Positions 1-10,224 of a stretch of DNA of 64,000 bases are shown piece after piece. The notes under the pieces were generated by a model, which made no database searches, was not told the origin of the DNA, and saw only the letters and a list, made by a program, of their open reading frames with translations. Where the stretch lies: NCBI GenBank assembly GCA_943737045.1, contig CALSFV010000023.1, forward strand, positions 644,001 through 708,000, given 5' to 3'. Both the position numbers and the translations under genes were made by a program. This DNA comes from Parapristionchus giblindavisi. Its lineage: Eukaryota; Nematoda; Chromadorea; Rhabditida; Diplogasteridae. Position 1 is the stretch's first letter, and each line of letters opens with the position of its first letter.

Positions 1-1182
1 GACTTGTATAATATCTTACTGTAACCACAACTTTGCATCATGAACTGACTTTATTTTCACACTTACCGTTTTCCTGTTTATTTATTTTGTGTCGTGAGAT
101 ATTTCTTACGCGTCTACGACGTAACGCCATAACGTGTTTCATTTCGTTATTTATGAGTCGGAATAAATTTTGGAGTGTGTTGAATCATTAGCAGAAAACT
201 GATTGTAAAGAGGGATACGGTAGGAAGTTATGGTAACCATCGATCAATAATGATTATCTACCATAACCTTTTACAGCAATTGGCTTCAAGTTCAACTTCT
301 GTTTCCAGCATGATATCGATCGATTATATTTAATTAAGTCATCATACTTTACGTAGTCACACCAATTCTGTTTCACACTGACGCCACACATTGAATAGAC
401 CTACCTAGTTACCGTTTCTCATGGATAAACTAACAATCGACGGAGGAGGATGAAGGGGGCGGTACTCTACTTCATTCTTTCTCATCTCATCAATCTTTTT
501 CCTTCTCTACATACCTTCATCCATCTTCAGACAATCTACAAATATCAATGCAACATTTCTCATTGTCCCTATGTCTCTACCCTTCCTCCTCTTCCTTCAA
601 TATCCTCCCATTCTTGGTTCCATGCATGCTTCGGCCTATCTGTCACTCTATTTCAAATCCACCTACTCCTTCTTCGAATCCTCCCTCTCCCTCTGATTCT
701 CTACCTTTCCATCATCCTCCTCCTCTTCCACTATCCTAATCTAAATCTACCTTCCCTTTCTCTATATATTCTTCATATTGAGAACACTCTCATCGCATTA
801 CTCCCCAATCGGAAGTCCCCTCATTTCATTTTTGTCTAATCGCATAATATTGAGTGGATAACAGTAGTGGCACCGCCCCTTTCTCCCATCCCGTGTCTAT
901 CTTATCACATCCGCCATTTCGCAACCACAACACATCTTATTTTTAATTGCGTCTACCGTAATCTTGACTTACCGTATCCTTCCGTAATCACAAGTCCACG
1001 CGCATTCTATACCGTATTCAATACCAACTCTCATCTTCTCATCTTACCATGTCTTTTTGTTTGGTCCACCGTAATCATAATCATATACATTTATCATATC
1101 TTATACATTCTCTTTTTACTTATTTCTACCGTAATCTTGTCCAACCGTATCGTACTAGTAATCTTCATAGGGTACTCCAGGA
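1..1182. other. Non-coding region upstream of flp-17-like gene
   Basis: I see no supportable gene here. Positions 460-840 are strongly pyrimidine-rich (CTTCCTC/TCTACC words) and give a low-complexity open frame on the plus strand without recognisable domains. Positions 930-1160 carry several ACCGTAATC/TTACCGTA words, the same family of words found in introns throughout the window. The neuropeptide promoter should lie here, but no specific element can be assigned. Confidence 0.6.
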
Positions 1183-1849
1183 ATGTTCATCCGTTATCTT
1201 ATACTACTCATTGTCATCTCTCTCACAACAGCCGAAGATGTCTCTCAGCAGACTCTACCATCGGTAGGAATATTTCATTTTAAAGAAATTCAACCAAGGA
1301 AATCGATAATCAATCAATCGATATTCAGCCAGTCGATGAATTCTGTTCCCGCTATCCCTTCCTGAACCTCTGTCAACTACGTTCGACGCTTGAAGGTTCA
1401 CTCATGGAGCTTGCTCAGATCCAGAGCCATCTAGTAGTTGATGGTATGGTAGAAATGATTGTAGGAAGAACTGATTTCACTTATCGTCTTCTTTCAGATT
1501 CCCAGGATGCTCCAGAAGATCTACAGATGGAGAAGAGAAAGAGCACGTTCGTTCGGTTCGGAAAGAGATCCGCGGCGCCCGCTACTTCACCGGAAGAGGA
1601 ACCCTCAAAGATGGTACGATTACAGTATTCCTTGGGCCTCTACTACTATCTTATGAACATTTGTATATCACTTATGAGATTCACAGAAATCTATAGCAAA
1701 ACCATATTCTTTAGCCTAATAATAGCCTCGATTACACTGCAGTCTTTTATTACCTACAGTAACCCAAGCATTCCTTGCAGGAAGAGAAGCGAAAATCTAC
1801 ATTCGTCCGCTTCGGAAAGAGGAAGTCTAGCTACGTGAGATTCGGCTAA
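1183..1849 (+). CDS. flp-17: FMRFamide-like neuropeptide precursor, FLP-17 type
   Basis: Secreted neuropeptide precursor of 126 residues in four exons: 1183-1263, 1329-1443, 1498-1613 and 1781-1849. All junctions are GT-AG and phases agree. The start is the ATG of a signal peptide (MFIRYLILLIVISLTTA). A spacer with the segment DEFCSRYPFLNLCQLR follows, then three dibasic-flanked peptides: KSTFVRFG-KR in exon 3, a second KSTFVRFG-KR and KSSYVRFG in exon 4. The last Gly is followed directly by the stop, so it serves as the amidation donor without a basic site. Known family: C. elegans FLP-17 carries KSAFVRFG twice and KSQYIRFG once, is made in the CO2-sensing BAG neurons, and acts through the receptor EGL-6. 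The 2+1 layout matches. A run of 12 C follows the stop (about 1856-1868). Confidence 0.93.
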
Positions 1850-2276
1850 GAGAACCCCCCCCCCCCCCTATTCCTCAACATCATACTGTAGATTGTTCAC
1901 CATGCCCTTCAAAGTCGGCTACCGTACCCGACTCACACCATAAATATCTCCTTGTCCATTAATATTTGTTCCTTGTGTGTGTTCTAATCAGATGATAAAG
2001 CCAATCTAAATGTTAGTCATGCCTTGCTCTTCTTCTTTCCCAATTGAACACGACAACGATGAAGGGAATACAACAAGGTAAACTCAATTGGGATTCCATT
2101 CTAGAGAGTCTAACCGATGCAATTTCCCCCCCTCATATACACGTCATGCAAACAAAACAAAGTACCGTTTAAATCGAAAAAATACATAATTTATCTTATA
2201 TGTACTTGCTCAGAAACAACATCAATTAAAAACAAACAAAACAATCAATAATCTAATCTCAATCTACAGTACTCCT
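1850..2276. other. Intergenic, tail-to-tail flp-17 / COX18
   Basis: Presumed 3' UTRs of the convergent flp-17-like and COX18 genes. A C-run follows the flp-17 stop. No other feature is seen. Confidence 0.5.
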
Positions 2277-5200
2277 TTAATTCTGTTTCCGCAACAGGAA
2301 TAGATCTCTAATAGGAGTAGACGAGTCAGTCGGTAGTCGCTGAATCCCGAGCATGTTCTTGACCCTTGGATGTCTCAGTAGTTGTGCTTGTGCGAAACCC
2401 GTCACGGATACTGTAAGCCAGTAGAGTGGAATGCACTACAAATAGAATCAATCAATAACATTAAAGTTAAGGTAGATGATTTTTCTTTATTGGGGTACAT
2501 CAAAGTTCTCATGTTGCAGTGACAACTCATGAATCTATCATATGACATCATGCGCAAGGTACACGTAGATTTCTATTAGCTAATTGAACTATCTAATGCC
2601 TCCTTTACTCCTTAACATCTCTCCATAAGATTTCACAGTTCATTACAGAAGATATGCCAGATTAGCCAACGAGGGAACCTTGTGCAGCCATACATCATCA
2701 CATGGACAACAACTTATGAGAGACTATCTGACTCAGTGAACATGTTTTGCTTATGGCTTGGCACTTGGCCAAAAAGTGATAGGAACCGATCGGGCCCAAA
2801 TTGTGCATAGGTGTAGTATGGGGTGGCATGAGATCACAGACGGAGTTAGGGTTCGTCATATCTGCTCCTTCGCTAAATAACGTAAGTTCCACATAATGGC
2901 ATCAAAATTTCAAAGTTTACGGATTCGTTCGATATGTGTATGCGACGATGGGTAATAATAAGCAGGTAAATTACACCAAGTCTCATCCCGGTCCAAAACC
3001 GTGAGGCCCAGAAAAAATTAAAAAAACCAATAAAAAAATTGTTTTATTTTTTGTTTTATTTTTCCTACAAATGCCTCTCGGTGGGTGACTTTTTTATTTC
3101 TTTAATTTGACGAGTATTCATTAGTGTAACTACTTTAGGAAAATGAACTAAAACAAATGGGTGGAATGTTGCCTTCTTCCAGAAAAACCACGACTAATTC
3201 GCCTTTTTTATTGCAAACTGACTACCGTAATGCAAAGGCGGAAATTCAAAATACTTCATTTTTCATATTTTATCGAAAAATAGTGTCATATTACTCCTTT
3301 GATATTCAGATATCAAACAAAATATAAAAGAAAACAATAATATAATACCGAAAACGAATGAAAACATACAATGGTTGCCGAATTTTGAATTTCCGCATTT
3401 GCATTACCGTAACCGGCACACGCTTAATCGGCTCAGTTTGCGATTAAAAGGCGAATTAGTCGTGGTTTTTCGGGAAGAAGGCAACATTCCACCCATTTGT
3501 TTTAGTTCATTTTCCTAAAGTAGTTACACTAATGAATACTCGTCAAATTTAAGGAATAAAAAAAGTCCCTCACCGAGAGGCATTTGTAGGAAAAATAAAA
3601 CAAAAAATAAAACAAATTTTTTATTGTTTTTTTTTATTTTTTCTGGGCATCACGGTTTTGGATCGGGATGAGACTTGGTGTAATTTACCTGCTTATTATT
3701 ACCCATCATCGCATACACATATCGAACGAATCCGTAAACTTTGAAATTTTGATGCCATTATGTGGAACTTACGTTATTTAGCGAAGGAGCAGATATGACG
3801 AACCCTAACTCCGTCTGTGATCTCATGCCACCCCATAGTACACCTATGCACAATTTGGGCCCGATCGGTTCCTATCACTTTTTGGCCAAGTGCCAAGAGA
3901 ATGTCACTTGAGCCAGATAGTCTCTCTTATACAAAGTGCAAAGTACGAATTCGACTTTCATATTAAATTAAATGCTTTTGTCCACAGCATTTCAATAGTG
4001 ATGAATTCAGAACAGGTAAATCATTTCAAATAGCTCTTATGACTAGACAGCGACCATAACGCGTGGTAAAAACGCGCGACGCGGTCGAAATTAAATTATA
4101 CATCAGTATATTATGCATCCTCTAAGCAAATTTTCCTGCAGCACATTGGAAAATCTGCAAAATGCCCCAAGCATAAATATCATAAAATATTTGGCCCACG
4201 TTATATCAATATCTTCAAAACAACTCATAAATCCCCCTTTCAAAACAAGTAAAATGTAATGTGCATTAACGTCCATCATTTTTTAAATAAAAAAATAAAT
4301 GACTTTTATTATCTAAATAAGTGATTCCATGAAAATGGAATGTCTGACTAAAGACGTCAAGCAGTAGTAGGATTTGATTGGCACGGTAATACCATTTTCG
4401 TTTGTCTAAAATAACTAAAATAACGACTCAAGACATTAAGAACGTTAGAAAAGTCAAAGACACACGTATGAATGATTTCATTTGCTCTTTCAAATTAGAA
4501 ATGACGATTTTTGATCACCACACTAAACAGGAAACTGCCATATAAAATGACGATGATTCTAACTTACACATTTTCAGCTATGCATAGCTAAATAAAGTTG
4601 CAAAAACATTAAAATAGAATGTTCATAACGATCCGCACTGCTATAGTAACGACGCAATGGTCAAATACTTGCACTCATTAGCATAGTTTAAGAGGGCTAA
4701 TTGTAAGAAAATGATCGGATCTATATGAATCTAATTTATAACATGAAACATACAATCACAAGGTAATTGTACGAAAATGGACGAAACAGAGATATCCCTA
4801 ACTGCTTCCTATCCATTTCATATAGTATATTACCACGACTGTTTCAATTTTTTAAGCTTTTCATAAAACCCACAGGTGTCATAAATCACAGGATCGACAA
4901 GGATACTATACCAGTTTAAGATGGAATAAAGATTACACTATTTCACAATCTACAGAATCAAAACAGTACATTAATTTTAATATGAAAATTAAATATTTAA
5001 TTTTTTATTAAACTATAAGTATAATATTCGCAACAATTCACAATTATTCGTCTTGATACATTTTGATTTTATAGAATGGGGGACGAAACACAAAACTCAC
5101 TGCTGGTAGCTGGCTCATGATATGCACAGCAAAACAAGTGAAGAACGCCAGAATACCATCATACGTCTTCGTAGCTATCGGAGAACGACTACCAATTGAT

Positions 5201-8200
5201 GGGTAGATCTTACGTTGAGACTGGAAAAAACAATCAATAATTTCATCAATTAATCTATACGTGATGTCATAGTCGGATGTCGTCTTACCCTCTACAACAA
5301 TTAATTAAATCGAATTGAAGGGTGTTTTATTCTAGAGGGAGCAACAATAGCTGCAAAGGATATTTGAAATGTTCCTATGGGACTATTCTTCCATCAATGG
5401 AAGAACTTTATTGAATGGGATAAAATGCTTTTGTTAGAACGGTCTCTCCAATTCACATTATTTATCTTATTCTCTAACCTTCGAAAGAGTACCAAAGATC
5501 ATCGTCCTCAAGATCTAATAAGACCCTGATTGAGAGAGTTTCCTATTGTATTCAACTCTCGGCAAACTCGGTGTATTCACGCCGCACATAATACATGAAG
5601 GAAGACGTCAGTACTACTCATACTATGTGTAAAGAAGACTCATAGGTCATCAACGATGAGAAACATAATCAACATAGGTGGGCACGGTGGGGGAAAGGCT
5701 GTGCGCAAACCGGGGAATTGTAAGGCAAGGCTATGCGCATGGCCATTTTTAGCAGATTTGACCGGATATTTTCCAATTTTTTTGCGAGGCAAAGCTATGC
5801 GCAAGGCCCCGCAAGGGAAGGCAAGGCTGCGCGCAAAAAGAATTCGTTTTCACGCGCCCACCTATGATAATCAAGGTGGTTGGTTGATGGAATCCATCAT
5901 ATATAACTATTTATCCCGTAAAATAAAGAGCCTTGTTGTCTCTATAAACAAAATCTACTATTTATATATTAAATAGGCTATAAACCCCATTTAAAAAATA
6001 AAATACGGATAAATAGTATAGCTTCCAAATGGCAGTCACTCTTCACTTCACTGACATACTTGACCACGTATGTTCCCTTTGAAACCATATCAAGGACCGA
6101 TTGAGTGAGTATCACATTGTATTATACCGTCGGTAAACCCGGCGCTTTCATGCCGTAGTGCATAGTATGCACTGCATACTACATCTAATTTTGAATATGT
6201 CATTCATATTCAATTTAATGCGATTCAATCGTAGATCACCTACCCATATATTCAGAAAACCCATGATGCCCACGGCAACGGGAAGGATGAAGTAAGGATC
6301 GGGAACGAGTAGATCCGGAATCCACAGACCACCGGGGATTGACGGATGGAAATCAGCTGAAAATAAATGAATAAATTATTTATTCTTTTTACTAAATCTC
6401 ATCGATATGTATACATGTGCATGACATAACAAAAATTTCAAAAAAAATAATGCAGAAAAAGCTAATAATAATCCAATGAGTAGATTCCGTTTTAGCTTCT
6501 AATTCTCATATTCGGATATTCTAATACAAACGACACATACATCGGGTTTATAGTATTTGAAATTTTGGAAAATCAGTAAAATCGATAAAAGACTCACAGC
6601 TAATAATGTTCCTAAGGGCAAAAGAGGAGAATATCCACACGGGTATCGTGCACATTTTGAGATTCTGAATCCTTGATGATTGAAGTTTCTGATCATGAAG
6701 AGCTCCCGTTACGTTTTGTTTCAACTGAATATTATCTATATTAGATATTAGAGTGAATTTTGTACTCTGTGCCGTAAACATTAGCTACAGTATACTTGGT
6801 GCCAAGTTAGCATACTGTATCCTACATTAATATAACTGTAATACAAGCATTGCAAAAGTTCTTTGTGGAATGAACCACAAGGAGTCGTACAAGTAGTAGT
6901 ATTCTGTACAAATGAAAGTAATGGGACAAACAAGTAGAATAATAATAATAAATGATAACCAACATAAGTATCAGCAGCAGTGATAATTCTCTTGTCTGTA
7001 GTCTTCAATTCAAGTGCCGTTCCCGCAGCATTCGGAGCCACTTTTACCTTGTATTTCTCACCCAAAATCTGCAATCAAGAATAACTCTATTATTATTATT
7101 ATTATTATTATATTTAAATAAATAAACGTTCTCAGAATCTATAGTTAAACAGTATTTAAATAAATCTAATCACTATAGAGTAAAATAACAATACTAAACC
7201 AACAGTCACAAAAAATAGTCTATTCATTTATATCTCCTCAACAACCCGCCCATTTCAGGCAACAACGTATTATTGTATGTATTTGCGCGTCTCTTTTCCT
7301 CATTAATTTACTTATTTCAGGCACCAAGACATGACTAAGGTAAACCTATACAATTCTTTGAATCATTCTCTCAATATAGCCATTTTCATTTATCGTTTGA
7401 ATCTTTCAAAAATGTGCTCACATTTAATATTTTGTGGGTGAAAAAGTTGGTTGCATGGAGTCGTTTCGCGAATAGTTTTTCTGCCTGAATGTGAACGGGT
7501 GAAGTGAGTAGACGAAGGAGAACACCAGATGCTATGATTGTACCCGCCCATGGTAGGCCAAGGGAGTGACCAGCTGGAAAGATATCCATAATATTGTAAA
7601 CCAATCATCAATCAATAAATATTATACCATAGAGCAATGTCAGATGATCTATATGAGAGACTATCTGGCTCCATACATTGCCATACCCTTGTAAAACGAG
7701 GATTGACCCACTATATATGGTTCATTTTCACCCACTTGATACGAAAATAAGCCAAAAATGACGACTTTTAAGCGAAAAATAACGAAATTTCTAAATTGAC
7801 CCACCATATTTCGAAAATCGACCCACATTATGAAAACAATGGCGAGGGCACCGAAAATGTATGTCTGGCTCAAGTGACATTCTCTTGGCACTTGGTCAAA
7901 AAGTGATAGGAACCGATCGGGCCCAAATTGTGCATAGGTGTAGTATGGGGTGGCATGAGATCACAGACGGAGTTAGGGTTCGTCATATCTGCTCCTTCGC
8001 TAAATAACGTAAGTTCCACATAATGGCATCAAAATTTCAAAGTTTACGGATTCGTTCGATATGTGTATGCGACGATGGGTAATAATAAGCAGGTAAATTA
8101 CACCAAGTCTCATCCCGATCCAAAACCGTGAGGCCCAGAAAAAATAAAAAAAACCAATAAAAAATTTGTTTTATTTTTCCTACAAATGCCTCTCGGTGAG

Positions 8201-9192
8201 GGACTTTTTTTATTCCTTAAATTTGACGAGTATTCATTAGTGTAACTACTTTAGGAAAATGAACTAAAACAAATGGGTGGAATGTTGCCTTCTTCCCGAA
8301 AAACCACGACTAATTCGTCTTTTTATCGCAAACTGACTACCGTAATGCAAAGGCGGAAATTCAAAATACTTCATTTTTCATATTTTATCGAAAAATAGTG
8401 TAATATTACTCCTTAGATATTCAGATATCAAACAAATTATAAAAGAAAACAATAACATAATACCGAAAACGAATGTAAACATACAGCGATTGCCGAATTT
8501 TGAATTTCCGCTTTTGTATTACGGTAGGTGGCGCACCATTTATCGGCTCAGTTTAAGATAAAAAGGCGAATTAGTCGTGATTTTTCGGGAAGAAGACAAC
8601 ATTCCACCCATTTGTTTTAGTTCATTTTCCTAAAGTAGTTACACTAATGAATACTCGTCAAATTTAAGGAATAAAAAAAGTCCCTCACGGAGAGGCATTT
8701 GTAGGAAAAATAAAACAAAAAAATAAAACAAATTTTTTATTGTTTTTTTTTTATTTTTTCTGGGCATCACGGTTTTGGATCGGGATGAGACTTGGTGTAA
8801 TTTACCTGCTTATTATTACCCATCATCGCATACACATATCGAACGAACCCGTAAACTTTGAAATTTTGATGCCATTATGTGGAACTTACGTTATTTAGCG
8901 AAGGAGCAGATATGACGAACCCTAACTCCGTCTGTGATCTCATGCCACCCCATACTACACCTATGCACAATTTGGGCCCGATCGGTTCCTATCACTTTTT
9001 GACCAAGTGCCAAGCCATAAGCAAAATATGTTCACTGAGTCAGATAGTCTCTCATATACTGTAATCCTAAGTGGAACATTAACATAAATAAAGTAACTAA
9101 CCCTCCATGGCAGATTGAACAGCCACAGTGATATTACATTCAGCCGCATATTGGAACATTGGCTGTAAGGAGGATGGAACGTTCGTTGACAT
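2277..9192 (-). CDS. cox-18: COX18, mitochondrial inner-membrane insertase (Oxa1/YidC family)
   Basis: Mitochondrial membrane insertase that moves the C-terminal domain of Cox2 across the inner membrane during cytochrome c oxidase assembly (known for COX18). There are seven exons on the minus strand: 9192-9102, 7573-7422, 7068-6964, 6724-6598, 6356-6244, 5220-5101 and 2435-2277, giving 288 residues in consistent phase. Diagnostic pieces are AVQSAMEAGHSLGLPWAG in the first segment, LLRLLTSPVHIQAEKL, the COX18 signature KMCTIPVWIFSSFALRNI, GGLWIPDLLVPDPYFILP, and the last membrane segment CIPLYWLTVSVTGFAQAQLL followed by RHPRVKNML. The exon 3 donor (GTTGGT) is weak, so that boundary is less certain. 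The gene is stretched to nearly 7 kb by two foldback elements in introns 1 and 6. Length is slightly below the human protein. Confidence 0.87.
2715..3931. mobile_element. Palindromic foldback element, copy I (COX18 last intron)
   Basis: About 1.2 kb, almost entirely two inverted arms. TGAGAGACTATCTG near 2716 is mirrored at 3914-3926, and the long segments around 2760-3240 (for example GGAACCGATCGGGCCCAAAT) are mirrored at 3430-3900. The ends adjoin TA, as expected for a non-autonomous Tc1/mariner-like element. No transposase ORF is present. It is the same family as copy II at 7652-9056, in opposite orientation. Short open frames that repeat in both arms are by-products of the palindrome. Confidence 0.85.
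5692..5837. repeat. GGCAAGGCTATGCGCA-type short repeat cluster
   Basis: Four degenerate copies of a GGCAAGGCTRTGCGCAAGG word lie at about 5692-5709, 5723-5742, 5788-5806 and 5820-5837, in a GC-richer patch inside COX18 intron 5 (5221-6243). The plus-strand open frame across it (5656-5976) shows no domain and is probably chance. Confidence 0.7.
7083..7111. repeat. (ATT)n microsatellite
   Basis: Simple TTA/ATT trinucleotide run in COX18 intron 2. Confidence 0.8.
7652..9056. mobile_element. Palindromic foldback element, copy II (COX18 intron 1)
   Basis: About 1.4 kb with terminal inverted repeats TGAGAGACTATCTGG/A at 7653 and CAGATAGTCTCTCA ending near 9055, flanked by TA. The arms match those of copy I (2715-3931) over nearly their whole length, but the element is inverted relative to it: its left subterminal segment GGCTCAAGTGACATTCTCTT corresponds to the right end of copy I. 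There is no transposase. Confidence 0.86.
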
Positions 9193-10224
9193 CTCTCTGT
9201 TATTATTAAATATTGATCAATTGATTGATAAGGCCTTCATCAGGATATCAATATATGAAAAGACCTACAACTTTTGTCTCACAGTCTATTATATCAACCT
9301 ATTTTGAAGACACAGACATAGGAACCGAACCACTCATCGACCGTACACTAATCAGGGACTGTAGCTACTGCGCTATCCGGACATGTATAACATTCACGAT
9401 GAAAGATATTGGTGATATGCCGATATAACATTGAAATTGTGATATGATACAAATATAACATAATGGAAGAGCATCTAACCTCGATCTTCTACATGATATC
9501 ACCGGATGCAATCGTAGACCTGATGAAGTCGAGGCTAATCGAGCCCATGTTGGTATCATCCTTCAATGTGCTCTGCTTAGTTTCCACCTCTAGTCAAGGA
9601 GCAACACACACAATTCAGATAACACACCAAACACCAGATCCTGCTTTGAACAATAGTCATTTTGATATTGCAGGAATGAGAAAATATTGTAACGCAATGA
9701 CAAAATTGAGTGATTTTCTTACAAAATATGAATACGAAATGTGGTAATCGGTCGGACATACATGAGTAATGTATATAAAACAAACAATTTTATGTTAATT
9801 AAACCAGACAAACAACAAACAACGACGATACAGTAGATTCTGTTTGACAGATGGGACAAGGGGACATATCATAGACGTGTCAAAGTTCGGGCAACAATCA
9901 CAAACAAAACAACAACAACAACTTATTTGAATTCCAAATGAAATTGTTAGAGTTAAGGATGATGGATAACCATCTGAAATATTCACAGAACAAAGCAATC
10001 AACCGTAGCATTACAATGATAAAAATAATCCGGGAAACATTAAAAGGATAGGTAAAAAGGGGCGAGGATAGTCGATAAAAAAGGATTTGCAAAAGGGAAT
10101 AAATGGAAGAAAAAGGTCGAAGATAAAAAAAAGGATAAAAGTCGTGTCAAACAGCAAAGAAAGTAATATTCGAGATATGTATAGCAAGGCGTATAGCAAC
10201 ATAGTACAGGAAGGATGGAAAGAA
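9193..10224. other. Intergenic region between COX18 start and coiled-coil gene stop
   Basis: About 1 kb. A 94-codon plus-strand frame (9463-9747) and overlapping minus frames have no recognisable domain or splice context. The region should hold the COX18 promoter and the 3' UTR of the next minus-strand gene. I can assign nothing else. Confidence 0.5.

Noticed and set aside
450..839. 129-codon plus-strand open frame
   Set aside because: Pyrimidine-rich low-complexity sequence giving Ser/Leu/Pro runs; no domain, no splice context.
2698..2892. 61-64 codon frames, repeated at 2698 and 8879
   Set aside because: They lie in the arms of the palindromic elements and recur because the arms are copies; no protein features.
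9463..9747. 94-codon plus-strand frame upstream of COX18
   Set aside because: No recognisable motif, no signal peptide, and competing frames of equal length; probably chance.
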